64,000 bases of DNA from UBA6522 sp965262365 (lineage in GTDB: Bacteria > Pseudomonadota > Gammaproteobacteria > Steroidobacterales > Rariloculaceae), in NCBI GenBank assembly GCA_965262365.1, contig OZ253541.1:4030001-4094000 (forward strand). Reading direction: 5' to 3'. Shown here one piece after another: positions 16,509 to 25,878 of this stretch (the stretch's first letter is position 1; the number at the start of each line of letters is the position of its first letter). The position numbers and the translations under genes were made by a program. The notes below the pieces were generated by a model, which saw only the letters and a list, made by a program, of their open reading frames with translations, was not told where the DNA came from and ran no database searches.

Positions 16509-19411
16509 GCACTGCGCGCAGCGTGATCGCCGCCCGAGGCGTCCTCAATGCGCTGCCCCGCCAGCGGCGCATCCGGGGCGTCGTTGCGTGCGGTCCCGTA
16601 GAGGCGCCCGGCAAGCCACCCGCCGATCAGCGGGACTTCTTCCAGTACCTGCTGGCCCATCGGCTGGCTTCGTTCCGATTCCACCGCCTCGCGGCCCTCC
16701 ACCACGGCTGCTTCCACCGATCGGGTGCGTTCCACGCGTTCGCCGGTCCGCCCACCCATCGCCGCCTCCGTGTCCCCTCGGGACACCGCGGCGGAGCCGT
16801 CCACATCGCCCGGCACCGCCGCTTGCGCCGCTCGCTCGCGCGCGCCTTCCGACCACCCCTCGAAGGCGGACCCGGTCGCCGGCAGCTGCGTGCCCTGCAG
16901 ACCCTCCCGTGCGTCCTCATAGGTCGCGCGGCTCGGCAGGCTCGCGACACCTGCACCCGCCGGCGCGGGCACCCGTTCGGAGACGAACTCCGCCGCGTAT
17001 TCGCGCAGCGTTTCAGCCTCCTCGGGCGTTTGCGGGGTCGCCAGCCGCATGGCGCCGCCCACACCGATGGGCCGCCCGTCCCCTCCGGGGCGTTCGGACA
17101 GCCAGCCGAAGAACGGCTGGCCGAGTTCCCGGTCGATGGCCTGGGATTCGGCGCGTACCTGAGACGCCTGCGCGCTCCAGTTCTCCGATGTCTGGAAGCT
17201 GGCCGATGCCCGGTCCTCGAACCGCCGCATGCGGGTGAGGTTCGCCCCAAAACTCTCGTCCAGGCTCGCCAGTTCGCTCTCCCCGGTCGCGCTGGAGTAG
17301 CGCCTGGAGGCGTCGGAGACCTGCGACCAGAGATCCATGACCTGGTGCTGCTCGGCGTAGTCCTGCATGCGGTTGAACGCCTCGCTCTCGATGGTCTGGC
17401 CCCGCCATGACGCCCGGCCGCTCGCGCCGACGCGCACCACCTTGCCGAAACCTCCCCCGAGGCTGGCTTCGGCGGTCAACGTCGCGGCCTGGTCCTTCGT
17501 GATCCCGCCGATCTCCGACAACCGGTCCACGTGGCTCGACAGGTCCTGGGCCTGGAGGGATTCGGATTCGGTGACGCCGTGCGCGTGCGCCGTGCCGACG
17601 TTCACGTCCCTGGAATGCCGCTCCACCATCGCCGTGGCGTCGGTGGCCGCGGCTGTACGGGCCATTCCCGCTTCGGCCGAGAAATTCTCCCCGAGCGTTC
17701 GCGATTGAGCGGCCCGGTTCTCGTGACTGGCCGCCAGCGACTCCGAGAGCCGGATGCCTGCAGCAGGCAGGCGGCTGGTCGCCACACCGGCGTCGGCGAT
17801 GGCCGTGCCGTCGGCCGCGACGGTGAATGCCGCGCCTTCGGGCGAGTAACCCGTGTAGCGGTCCGTGTCCACGTGGGCGGAGGTGCGGACCTGGCGGCCC
17901 TCAAGGGTGGCGAACCGGTGAGAATCCAGTTGGGTGGAGCCCAATGACAGATTGCCTGTGGAACCCTCTCGTGCCGCGGCGCTGGCCGCTTCCTGGCCGA
18001 CATGGAGCACGGACGACGCCAGCGATGTCGCGCGGCCGACACCGTACGCGAGCGCCGCCGCCAGAAACGGCACTGACATGGAAAGATATCCGGACATAAC
18101 GGCCACGTCCGCTGCCACGGCCCGGATCCCCGCCTGCGCCACCAGCGAAATCCCCGCATCGCCCCCCGGCATGAGCGCCGCCGCGGCCATTTTCTCCGCG
18201 GCCTCGCCGAGCGATATCCGGTGCAGGATCGCGTAGAGCGGCCCCCAGCTCTGCAGCCACACGAACCCGCCGAGGTACGCGCGCACGAACGCGCCCCCAG
18301 CCGGGGTGAGCATCAACAAGACCGCCATCGGAAAGGACCCGACGTAGAGGCACTCGAACACGATCCGAAGGAGCGGGACCCAGGTCTCGGCCTGACGGCC
18401 GATGGCCCGGTACGCGGCCACGGTCTGGGCCTCGGCGCGGGCCTCGGTGTAGGCGCTGAGCGCGGCGGCGTTGCCGGTTTCCGTGGACCACTGTTCGCCC
18501 GCGTCGTGCACGGCGTTCAGTACCATCTGCTGGCGGATGATGTCGGCGGCGTTGCGCGACGCGCCGATCAGGAAATCGTGCGCGGCCGGCAGCGCAGCCA
18601 ACAGTTCGGCGCGAGCGAGCGCCTCGGTGTCGGCGTCCGGAAAAATCCGGATTCCGAAGATCCCCGCGGCGCGGCCGATCTCCGCGGCCCAGAGCGCGTC
18701 CAGGCGCGCCGCGGCTTCGGCACAGGTGACGATCTCGGTATCCACGGGCGTGGCGCCGGTGGCGCCCGCGGGTTGACGGGTGCCGAACTCCACGAGCCTG
18801 GCGGGCGAAGCACCTGCAGAAGGCGAGCCGCCCGCCGTCACGAGTGCCCAGAGGTCCGTCGTTTCGCGAAGATCGTCCGCGGAAATGTGCCCCAGCAACA
18901 GCGCATGAAAAATGCACTGGCGGGCGTAGCCTCGCAGGTTCCGGGCGAATACCGCGTCGGTGACCTCCATGCGGGTGACGGCATCGGCCAGCCGGGATCC
19001 GAAGATCATCCCGTGGCGCTGGTAGGTGAGATCGTCCGGGAGCGTGAACGCCTGTTCGGTGAGCCGGGTGAGCCCGTCACCGACCTCGGACGTGAGCGAG
19101 GCAAAGATCGCGAGCCCGATCGGCACGTTGGCCACCACCGCGGGCGCGAGGGCTGGATCCAGCCGGTCCACGACCCGCACGGTGGCTTTCGGGACGATCA
19201 TCACGCCCCAGATGGCCGTGAACATCAGTATCCATTTGGCGTTGTCCTTCCAGGACCCGCCGAACGCGGTCCGGAACAGTATCCAGGCGAGCCCGGCGAC
19301 GCCGGCGAGTTGGGCGAGCGTGAGGTAGGCATCCCCCCCGGTGATGGCGGCGACGGCGTTGAGGAGATCGACGAGATAGACCCCGCCGCCGAGCGTGAAG
19401 AGTTCGTACAT
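16487..19411 (-). CDS. traG: Mating-pair stabilisation / pilus assembly protein TraG
   Basis: A 974-aa polytopic inner-membrane protein of the F TraG type (F TraG is 938 aa). The N-terminal half has several hydrophobic helices, including YLTLAQLAGVAGLAWILF, WILMFTAIWGVMIVP, IVFECLYVGSFPMAVLLML and VMSGYLSMSVPFLAAALAYG. The C-terminal half is hydrophilic, helical and rich in Ala, Ser and Glu, and is predicted periplasmic. In F, the N-terminal part serves pilus assembly and the C-terminal part mating-pair stabilisation and entry exclusion. It starts 23 bp after the traH stop, in the position TraG always occupies in MPF-F operons. Confidence 0.93.
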   Translation of the reverse strand: MYELFTLGGGVYLVDLLNAVAAITGGDAYLTLAQLAGVAGLAWILFRTAFGGSWKDNAKWILMFTAIWGVMIVPKATVRVVDRLDPALAPAVVANVPIGLAIFASLTSEVGDGLTRLTEQAFTLPDDLTYQRHGMIFGSRLADAVTRMEVTDAVFARNLRGYARQCIFHALLLGHISADDLRETTDLWALVTAGGSPSAGASPARLVEFGTRQPAGATGATPVDTEIVTCAEAAARLDALWAAEIGRAAGIFGIRIFPDADTEALARAELLAALPAAHDFLIGASRNAADIIRQQMVLNAVHDAGEQWSTETGNAAALSAYTEARAEAQTVAAYRAIGRQAETWVPLLRIVFECLYVGSFPMAVLLMLTPAGGAFVRAYLGGFVWLQSWGPLYAILHRISLGEAAEKMAAAALMPGGDAGISLVAQAGIRAVAADVAVMSGYLSMSVPFLAAALAYGVGRATSLASSVLHVGQEAASAAAREGSTGNLSLGSTQLDSHRFATLEGRQVRTSAHVDTDRYTGYSPEGAAFTVAADGTAIADAGVATSRLPAAGIRLSESLAASHENRAAQSRTLGENFSAEAGMARTAAATDATAMVERHSRDVNVGTAHAHGVTESESLQAQDLSSHVDRLSEIGGITKDQAATLTAEASLGGGFGKVVRVGASGRASWRGQTIESEAFNRMQDYAEQHQVMDLWSQVSDASRRYSSATGESELASLDESFGANLTRMRRFEDRASASFQTSENWSAQASQVRAESQAIDRELGQPFFGWLSERPGGDGRPIGVGGAMRLATPQTPEEAETLREYAAEFVSERVPAPAGAGVASLPSRATYEDAREGLQGTQLPATGSAFEGWSEGARERAAQAAVPGDVDGSAAVSRGDTEAAMGGRTGERVERTRSVEAAVVEGREAVESERSQPMGQQVLEEVPLIGGWLAGRLYGTARNDAPDAPLAGQRIEDASGGDHAARSAQGRELL

Positions 19412-19434
19412 CCCGCTTCACCGTTATGGCGGCA

Positions 19435-20949
19435 CTATCGCCCGCCGACCCCGCCCTGGCCGCGGGAAAACGCGAGCGCGGCGCGAAGGTCCGCGGACAG
19501 CGCGCCCGCGAGTTCGGTCTCGATGAGACGCAGTTTTTCCACTACGGCCAGCGCCGTGTTGAACCGCTGAAGCCCTTCCTGGCGATGCGTGCTCAACGCG
19601 ATGCGGTTTTCCCGCAGTGTCTGTCGCCAGCGTTCGAGCTGCGTCCCGTCGGCGCTGTCGAGCGTGCCCGCGCGGGCTTCAATCGTCCCGTGCAGATCCG
19701 AAATCCACACCTGAAGGACATCGAGCGCGACGGCTTCGGCGAGCGCGTCCACTTCCTGATCGATCACCGCGCCCCTGTAAGCCGCGGCCGCGTTGATGAC
19801 GCGGTAAACCGGCAACGTGGTGAGATTGACCAGCCCGAGCGCCGGCGCCGGCGGGACCGTGTCGTTGCGCACCGCGTCCACGAGGTCGCGCATGAGCCCG
19901 GCCACCCGGGCCCGCAAGCCCTGGTTTGCCGGAATGTTCACTCGCCCAAGCGTCGGATTGAGGCACTGAAGCGGTGTATCGCAGGTGTACACCGGCAGAT
20001 CCCCGCCGCCTTCCATGAGTATTTCGGTGACTTCGCGGTCGAGCGCGAGCGGTTCGAGCACCCGCACCGCCGGGGGCACAGTCGACCCGTCCGTCACGGG
20101 CGCCGTGACGATGACCGTGCCGGTGATGGACATTGCGAACTCCCCCAACGCCTGATCCGCGGACAGAAACGTCGAACCCTGCACCGCCTCCCAGGCGTAA
20201 TTGACGTTGACCGGGGCTTGGTCAGCCAGCTCTCCCGTCGCCGCTGCCAACGTGGAATATCTTTTCCCACCCGACCCGCAGCCGTGCCGAGCGGCCGCAT
20301 AGTCGGAAAAAATCCCCTGGGATGTCCCGATGGCCGCGCAGATCGATGCACTCGCCCGGTCGTTGGTGGACCATGCGGCCCCGACCAGGGACTGCGCCAT
20401 CTCGCAGGAATTGATGCTCTGGTTGTTGACCCATTGGGCCAATGCCCGGAGCTTGCTCATGGTCTCGGCAATGACGGGTGAAATGGTTTCCAGTGCCAGA
20501 TCGAACGCGAACCCCGTCGCGTTCTGCGCGATACCTCGCGCAAACGCGACGAGCTGGTCGGAGTCGATGAACGAAAAGGCGCCCGCGAACGCGTCAATCC
20601 CGCCGCAGCCGGCCCGGAACGACGGCAGGCTCACCGTGCCGATACGCTCGGACTGCACCGGCGCTCTCAGATACAGGTTTCCGAGTGTCCAGTGGCCCGA
20701 CGCCTGACCCTCGAACGCGGTGGGACCGGTGGTGTTCACCGCGGCGCCGTCCCAGAAGCGCTGCATTTCGGAGAGCACATCCGCCCGGACGGAAAGGGTG
20801 GCGGCGGCCAGGGCGGCTGCTGCGCCGACCGGAAGCAGCTGGGCACACCGCTTCCGTTGACGCAATTCTTTTTTCCGCCGATGGCCGCCACCGATGACCT
20901 TACCACACCGTTTTTCCTTCACCGTGCCCCCATGTCCTTTAGTAGTCAT
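19435..20949 (-). CDS. traH: Pilus assembly protein TraH
   Basis: A 504-aa periplasmic protein of the TraH family (F TraH is 458 aa). A hydrophobic segment LLPVGAAAALAAATLSVRAD near residues 40-60 looks like a signal sequence with a long basic lead, so a downstream start (for example a GTG shortly after the annotated one) is possible. Characteristic TraH segments include FRAGCGGIDAFAGAFSFID, AGCGGIDAF being a family hallmark, and QWVNNQSINSCEMAQSLVG. The start at 20949 overlaps the traF stop by 11 bp. TraH works with TraF and TraU in outer assembly of the F pilus. Confidence 0.92.
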   Translation of the reverse strand: MTTKGHGGTVKEKRCGKVIGGGHRRKKELRQRKRCAQLLPVGAAAALAAATLSVRADVLSEMQRFWDGAAVNTTGPTAFEGQASGHWTLGNLYLRAPVQSERIGTVSLPSFRAGCGGIDAFAGAFSFIDSDQLVAFARGIAQNATGFAFDLALETISPVIAETMSKLRALAQWVNNQSINSCEMAQSLVGAAWSTNDRASASICAAIGTSQGIFSDYAAARHGCGSGGKRYSTLAAATGELADQAPVNVNYAWEAVQGSTFLSADQALGEFAMSITGTVIVTAPVTDGSTVPPAVRVLEPLALDREVTEILMEGGGDLPVYTCDTPLQCLNPTLGRVNIPANQGLRARVAGLMRDLVDAVRNDTVPPAPALGLVNLTTLPVYRVINAAAAYRGAVIDQEVDALAEAVALDVLQVWISDLHGTIEARAGTLDSADGTQLERWRQTLRENRIALSTHRQEGLQRFNTALAVVEKLRLIETELAGALSADLRAALAFSRGQGGVGGR

Positions 20950-21751
20950 TGCCAACCTCAAGCGCGGTGAGCGCGTAGATGCGTTCGGCGAGCTGGTCCT
21001 CGGCGACCACGCCGAACGCCACGGGAAGCACCTCGCCGGTCTCGGTATCGAAAAGCACCACCGCCGGCACCGGAGCGCCGACGAGCCCGAGCTGCGCGGC
21101 GCGGCCGTTGTCAGGCACCGCTTCGGGCCACCCCTCGAGCGCCTCGCCCGTCATCGACACCGCGAGCACGTCCAGGCCGTGGCGTAGCGCAAACGCACGC
21201 AGGAGCGGGCCGAACACCCGGCATCCCGCGCAGTGGCTGTCGCCGAGGTAAATCAATCCGTACCGTTCGCCCAGATTGGCCAGCACGGCCTGCTGCGCCG
21301 CCAGGCGATCGTCGGACCAGAGTTGTTTTGCCAGCGCCCCGGCCGGACGCGTGAGCGTGTAATCGAGTTGCGGTGTCGACCAGACCACCCGCCGGAACAC
21401 GTCCGAAAAGGTCGAGGCGCGCTGCAGGGACACCTGCTGCAGGTAGAGATAGGCGGCGACGTTCTCGGGTGTCGGTTCGAGGATCGCGGTCGCGCGGGAT
21501 TCCTCGAGTTCGTGCCGCATCCGCGCGATCTCCTCGGTCGCGGAAGGCCCTGCGGGCGGCAGTACAGTCTCTGCTTCGCTCGGCTCAACCGGTTTGACGG
21601 GCGCAGCCCGATCGCAATAGAAGTGCCAGCCGAGGGACGGGGCCGATCCCGGATCGCCGCACCAGCCATGCCATTCCCGGGCGGCGGCTGGCGCCGCGGC
21701 AAGGAACAACCCGATGGCCATGCAGACGCCTCTATATAGAATGTGTCGCAT
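20939..21751 (-). CDS. traF: Pilus assembly protein TraF with intact CxxC
   Basis: A 270-aa periplasmic thioredoxin-fold protein of the TraF family. The start at 21751 follows a GAGGGG site; a signal peptide is visible (CMAIGLFLAAAPAAAREW). The mature domain contains DSHCAGCRVFGPLLRAFA with Cys174 and Cys177 in a CxxC arrangement, followed by a cis-Pro-like region APVPAVVLFD. F plasmid TraF lacks this active-site pair, whereas TrbB provides it there. No TrbB is seen in this operon, so this TraF may serve as the disulfide isomerase for TraH, TraN and TraU. Confidence 0.93.
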   Translation of the reverse strand: MRHILYRGVCMAIGLFLAAAPAAAREWHGWCGDPGSAPSLGWHFYCDRAAPVKPVEPSEAETVLPPAGPSATEEIARMRHELEESRATAILEPTPENVAAYLYLQQVSLQRASTFSDVFRRVVWSTPQLDYTLTRPAGALAKQLWSDDRLAAQQAVLANLGERYGLIYLGDSHCAGCRVFGPLLRAFALRHGLDVLAVSMTGEALEGWPEAVPDNGRAAQLGLVGAPVPAVVLFDTETGEVLPVAFGVVAEDQLAERIYALTALEVGNDY

Positions 21752-21761
21752 TGCCGTCCCC

Positions 21762-22865
21762 TCAGTCGTTCTCGCGGTAAAACTCGCCGATCCGGTTGCG
21801 CATTGCCGCGCCCGTGGTGCCCGCATTCGGTAACGAAATCCCCGGCGCTTTGCTGGTGTCGAGCAGCGTGTCGGAGAATTCCGAGAGATCGACCCGATCG
21901 AAGTCGATACGCTGGATCTCCGCGATGCTGAACCCGCGGCAGTCGTCCCAGGTCATCCCGAGTTGCGGGCGCGCCTGTTCGTGGAGAATCCGCCCAAGCT
22001 CGGAGGTAAAGACGCACCAGGCCCGGTCGCGCCTGCGGCAGATCCCGAGGATGCGCTTTGCGCAGTATTCCCCGAGGTAGTGGGTCACGCCCGCGGCCCG
22101 GGCCTCGGCGAGCTCCTCTTCCTCCACGGTGCAGCTGGTCAGACCCACTTCGATCAGGACACCCGAGTCGGTGCAGCAGTTCTGCCCGCCGAGAAACCGC
22201 ACGGGACAGGCTTGGTGCTCGCCGGTGAAGACACTCATGTTGTCCCGGTCGAATTCATCGCCACCCATTTCCATGACCATGTTGAGCTGCGCGACCGCGG
22301 GAACAAACGCCGTGTTGGCGGGGGTGTCGACGCGCTCGCACCCCGCGCCCACGCAATACGTGACCCCGCCGCAGCGCCCGCCGGCTCCGGCGTCATCGAG
22401 ATCCGCGCCGCATTCGCGCACCGTGCCCGACGCGAGGCTATCGGCACGCCACGCCGGAGAGTCAGGGGTGTTTTGTACGGTGTCGCCGCGCTGGATTTCC
22501 GGATCGGTCTCGGACAGGGAGACATCCGGACGCGACAGCGTGCCGTCCACCACCGCACGGCCAACCGCGCCCCCGGCATCGTCGGGGTCCGCCAGTGCCC
22601 GGCGAGCCGCCGTCTCCATCCCGGCCGCCGTGTGATTGGCCTCCGGCCGGTCCGTGCCGGCGAAGCCCGGCACGTTCAGGGGCTGGCTCGCGTCGCTCGC
22701 CACCGCCCGCGCAGCCGCTTGACCCACGGCCCCGACGGCTTTCGCCGCGGCTTTCGCCGCCTGGTCCTGTTCTTGGGCGACGGCCAATCCGCCAAGCAGC
22801 CAGCAGGCCAGTAGAAGGGCCCGCGAGACATCGCGTGGCCGTCGTGTCCTCAATCGATTCTTCAA
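21762..22865 (-). CDS. traN: Mating-pair stabilisation protein TraN (short form)
   Basis: A 367-aa cysteine-rich secreted protein matching the TraN position and C-terminal pattern (F TraN is 602 aa). The start codon is TTG at 22865, which overlaps the trbC stop as TTGA and is preceded by AGGAG at 7 bases. A signal peptide is present (ALLLACWLLGGLAVAQ). Many cysteines lie in the second half, including PVRFLGGQNCCTDSGVLIEV, YCAKRILGICRRRDRAWCV, and the family-typical GMTWDDCRGFSIAEIQRIDF near the end. The shortening falls in the N-terminal and middle region that contacts recipient receptors, so recipient range may differ. Confidence 0.9.
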   Translation of the reverse strand: MKNRLRTRRPRDVSRALLLACWLLGGLAVAQEQDQAAKAAAKAVGAVGQAAARAVASDASQPLNVPGFAGTDRPEANHTAAGMETAARRALADPDDAGGAVGRAVVDGTLSRPDVSLSETDPEIQRGDTVQNTPDSPAWRADSLASGTVRECGADLDDAGAGGRCGGVTYCVGAGCERVDTPANTAFVPAVAQLNMVMEMGGDEFDRDNMSVFTGEHQACPVRFLGGQNCCTDSGVLIEVGLTSCTVEEEELAEARAAGVTHYLGEYCAKRILGICRRRDRAWCVFTSELGRILHEQARPQLGMTWDDCRGFSIAEIQRIDFDRVDLSEFSDTLLDTSKAPGISLPNAGTTGAAMRNRIGEFYREND

Positions 22866-23590
22866 TGCGTTTCTCCTCTCAGCACGGCCAATTGCCTGAT
22901 GGCCGTGTCCCGACCCGGGCCGCCTTCCGTCGCGATGGCTTCAAGCGCCCCGTCCAGGCCGATGTTCCCGGTCACGAGATCGTGTGGCGGCGGTGGGTCC
23001 GACGAACAGCCCGGGGTGGTGCACGCGGGGACACCGCCCGGTATGACGGCGACCGCGGGGACCGAGCCGATCCGAAACAGCCGGAACAACCGCGGATCGA
23101 TGCCCGCGCTCGCGCTGTCCTCGGCATGACGTGCCGCGATCCGGTTCACGGTCGCCGTCAATCCGCCCTCGGCGACGCCGCGCAGCACCATCGGAGCGCC
23201 GATCGTTGCGGCTTCCCGGCTCCATTGCCGCCAGCTCGGCTCAGGCACCGACAGGCTCATGAAGACGAGGACTTCCGCCGTATTCGCCCGGTTGCCCCCG
23301 AAACTTTGCGCCACCGCCGGCGCAGTCGGTCCACCCGGAACCAGCGCTGCGCCGTCCTCCGGGCCGCTCGACAGCGCCTGCTCTATGACCGTCTGCGCCC
23401 AGACCGCGAGCGCCTCGTGTTCCTCCGCCACTATCTTGTCAAGGGATTCGCCCAGCACCGCGTCGACCAGTGTCTGGGCGTCCGCTTCCGCGTCACCCGA
23501 CACAGGAACGAGCGGGGGCGTTTGCCCCATCGCGGCGAGCGAACATGCGCTCATGACCAGCACCGGTATCTTCAACTTCAAACCACTCAT
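22862..23590 (-). CDS. trbC: Pilus assembly protein TrbC
   Basis: A 242-aa periplasmic protein of the F-type TrbC family. The start at 23590 has GGAG 9 bases upstream. A short signal sequence is seen (IPVLVMSACSLAAMGQ). The family-typical core is VLVFMSLSVPEPSWRQW, followed by GAPMVLRGVAEGG and PRLFRLFRIGSVPAVAVIP, the thioredoxin-like fold that TrbC shares with TraW. It lies between traU and traN, as in F, and its stop is shared with the traN start. Confidence 0.92.
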   Translation of the reverse strand: MSGLKLKIPVLVMSACSLAAMGQTPPLVPVSGDAEADAQTLVDAVLGESLDKIVAEEHEALAVWAQTVIEQALSSGPEDGAALVPGGPTAPAVAQSFGGNRANTAEVLVFMSLSVPEPSWRQWSREAATIGAPMVLRGVAEGGLTATVNRIAARHAEDSASAGIDPRLFRLFRIGSVPAVAVIPGGVPACTTPGCSSDPPPPHDLVTGNIGLDGALEAIATEGGPGRDTAIRQLAVLRGETH

Positions 23591-23609
23591 GGCGTCGATC
23601 TCCGCAATT

Positions 23610-24611
23610 TCAGAGCACGCAGCAATTGCGCTTGCGCCACAGCAGGTACCCAAAATTCTCGCCCGACACGGGCAGCTCCCGGAGCGACTCCCATAGCACG
23701 GACGAACGTCCGGTGGGGTTGCACCCGAGAAGCGGGGCCGTGGCGGGGACGGGCTGGCTCATTTGCCAGCGGTACTGGGTCTTCTTGATGATCGGCATGG
23801 GATAGGGAGAACAAAGCGCCGCGGCACCGGAGGTTCCCCACGCGAGTCCGAGCCGGTGCAGCCGGAATACCATCCGCTCCGCCGCGAGCAACGAGGCCTG
23901 CACGCCGCCGACATGCGCGCTGACGGCGCCGGTCAACGGGTACATTCCGCCCTGGCAACCCGCGCACCAGAACAGCCCGTCAAGCGGCAGTCCGGCGGTG
24001 GCCGCCACGCAATCGGCGGCGCAGGCCGCTTGTGCCAGGACGCCCGTAAACAGCACCGCCTCCGGATGCAGCAGAAACGAGAGTTCCTCGTCGTTCCAGG
24101 TCGGATCCAGTTCCGACACCCAGGCGATGTCCAGCCCGCCGGTTTGCATGCAGCCCAGATCGAGCAATGCCCCGATCCACGAGAGCAGGGGATAGTTGTA
24201 GTAATGGACGTGCCATAGGGACCCGGACGACCCGTCGCCGCCCGAGGATCCGGTGCGCCCGCGCGCGGCCCCCACGCCCGGATCGATGCTGAGCCCACCC
24301 AGGTTCGAAAAGCAGTAGGGGGCGCGGGACACGTCGATCAACCTCGCCGGTTCCCACATCCCCACCGCGAGTCCGATCCTCGGGATGGGCGTGCCGCAGT
24401 AGCACAGCGGAGAGGGCGGGTTCGGCGTATCCGGCGCGCCGGCCGCCGCGCCGATGCCCAACGCGCCGATGGAGATCGGAAAAAGGCACTCCCAGCACAC
24501 GTCCGTCAGGGGATTGACGAACCGCCCGGTGCACTCCTGGCCCCATGCCGCGCCGTACGGCAGGAGTGCAAGCAGGACGCAGACTCTCAACAGGGTACGA
24601 AACAGGCTCAT
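23610..24611 (-). CDS. traU: Pilus assembly protein TraU
   Basis: A 333-aa periplasmic protein, almost the length of F TraU (330 aa). The start at 24611 overlaps the traW stop by 4 bp. A signal peptide (LLRVCVLLALLPYGAAWG) is followed by cysteine-rich sequence typical of TraU: NPLTDVCWECLFPISIG, PLCYCGTPIPRIGLAVG, and WEPARLIDVSRAPYC. The C-terminus keeps the conserved region that ends in YLLWRKRNCCVL. TraU stabilises mating pairs and is one of the best markers of MPF-F systems. The reading frame is open far upstream, but that part is the shadow of traW and the peptidase gene. Confidence 0.95.
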   Translation of the reverse strand: MSLFRTLLRVCVLLALLPYGAAWGQECTGRFVNPLTDVCWECLFPISIGALGIGAAAGAPDTPNPPSPLCYCGTPIPRIGLAVGMWEPARLIDVSRAPYCFSNLGGLSIDPGVGAARGRTGSSGGDGSSGSLWHVHYYNYPLLSWIGALLDLGCMQTGGLDIAWVSELDPTWNDEELSFLLHPEAVLFTGVLAQAACAADCVAATAGLPLDGLFWCAGCQGGMYPLTGAVSAHVGGVQASLLAAERMVFRLHRLGLAWGTSGAAALCSPYPMPIIKKTQYRWQMSQPVPATAPLLGCNPTGRSSVLWESLRELPVSGENFGYLLWRKRNCCVL

Positions 24612-25321
24612 GGCGCCACCTCGTCGTTGGAAATGGAATCGCGAAACGTGTCTTCGCGAAGGGGGATCTCTCGGCCGTTCTCGTCCAGCGGGATTTCGGT
24701 TATTCGGAGCTTCAGCCCTTCCTGGCGGATCCGGGTCGGGGTGGCTTTGAGCCCGAACCGCTCGGTGAGCGCGCCGGTCTGGTCGAAGTAGAACGCGCGC
24801 CCGTGGGCCCGCGACAAATCGAACGGCCGCCCGGCCAGCAGCACGATCGTCGTCGGAGAAACCCGCGCCAGTGCCCACTCGACCTCCTCCGCTCGGGTGC
24901 CGTCGATGAACAGCAGTTCCTGCAGCAGGGGGCGGTGGGCAAGGGGTTCGATGCGTGTGCCCGCGGCGGCGATCACCGCGCCGTTCGGACCGACAATATT
25001 CTCCTGCACCGTGATGGCCGGATCGAACAGCCATGTACGCGACTCGCGGGCGGGCTCGATGCCGGGCACCGGTTCCGGCGCCTCCAGGCGCTCGCGGGCC
25101 CGGGCCTTCGCTTCCTCGTCCAGGCGCGCGCGTTCGCCCGAACGTTCGAGCTCGACGAGTTGCTGCTCGATCCGGTCCAGCAGGTCCACCTCGGCGATCC
25201 GCCACGTCTCGCCGAGTACGCCCAGGTCCTTCGCCGCCACCGGGTAGGCGGCGTCCAGCACGCCCGCGAGCCACACCGCCGCGAGCGCGTGCCGGCCGCG
25301 AAGGTCGCGCAGGCGCATCAT
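24608..25321 (-). CDS. traW: Pilus assembly protein TraW
   Basis: A 237-aa periplasmic protein of the TraW family (F TraW is 210 aa). The start, an ATGATG at 25321, overlaps the stop of the peptidase gene. After a signal sequence (AAVWLAGVLDAAYPVAAK) comes the conserved DLGVLGETWRIAEVDLL, in which the glycine and WxIxExDLL pattern is a TraW hallmark. Later segments are TWLFDPAITVQENIVGPNG and FYFDQ-type sequence followed by GLKATPTRIRQEGL, matching the end of the family. It acts with TraU and TrbC in the outer part of the pilus machine. Confidence 0.93.
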   Translation of the reverse strand: MMRLRDLRGRHALAAVWLAGVLDAAYPVAAKDLGVLGETWRIAEVDLLDRIEQQLVELERSGERARLDEEAKARARERLEAPEPVPGIEPARESRTWLFDPAITVQENIVGPNGAVIAAAGTRIEPLAHRPLLQELLFIDGTRAEEVEWALARVSPTTIVLLAGRPFDLSRAHGRAFYFDQTGALTERFGLKATPTRIRQEGLKLRITEIPLDENGREIPLREDTFRDSISNDEVAP

Positions 25322-25878
25322 GGGTGCACCTCCAGCCCGGCAGATTCCGACTCGACAGGGTCCGGACCGACCAGCGGGCCTTCAAGCCCCAACCAGGGCA
25401 GGTCGGGCAGTGCAAACGCCCGCCCGAGGATACGCTCCCGCGGCACCGGGCCGATCTCGGCATAGCGACTGTCGTGGCTGTCGACGTGATCGGCGTGCAG
25501 ATAATAGTGGTCCGGCGGGATGACGCCGGGTATTGCCACGGCGAGCGAGCGCCCGTCGAGCGCCAGCGGTTTCGCGCGGCCGAGTCTGACGTCGTCCACC
25601 CAAACATCGCCGTGTTTGTCCACGGCGATCCACGAACCCGGCAATCCACGCACGGTCTTGAGGTAGGGCGCGGACGCGTCGACGGTCCTGGGCGGTTCGA
25701 ACACCACACGGTCACCCCGATTCGGCGTGCCGATCGGCACCACGAAATACCCCCACGCGTCGTCCGACCAACTGGCGTTGACGTGGATTCGGGAGGCGGC
25801 AAGAACCCACGCCGCGGCGAGCGCCACGAATCCAATCAAAACCCTTCGATTCCGCCCGGTTCGTATCGACACGCTCAT
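25318..25878 (-). CDS. S26 (TraF/TrhF-type) signal peptidase
   Basis: A 186-aa protein with one N-terminal membrane helix (VLIGFVALAAAWVLAAS) and a periplasmic S26 peptidase domain. The start at 25878 is chosen from the membrane helix and the ATGA overlap with trbI. The candidate nucleophile serine is in NASWSDDAWGYFVVP, and the lysine is in PYLKTVRGLPGSWIAV, the two-residue dyad of this family. The end contains YYLHADHVDSHDSRYAEIG, the conserved Box E region. Such peptidases mature pilin in TrhF/TraF-type systems, so its probable substrate is the TraA prepilin encoded upstream in the same operon. Confidence 0.85.
   Translation of the reverse strand: MSVSIRTGRNRRVLIGFVALAAAWVLAASRIHVNASWSDDAWGYFVVPIGTPNRGDRVVFEPPRTVDASAPYLKTVRGLPGSWIAVDKHGDVWVDDVRLGRAKPLALDGRSLAVAIPGVIPPDHYYLHADHVDSHDSRYAEIGPVPRERILGRAFALPDLPWLGLEGPLVGPDPVESESAGLEVHP

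Noticed and set aside
23610..25835. A 741-aa frame that could be read as a TraU fusion protein
   Set aside because: Only the last 333 residues are TraU; the upstream part is an out-of-frame read of traW and the S26 peptidase gene.
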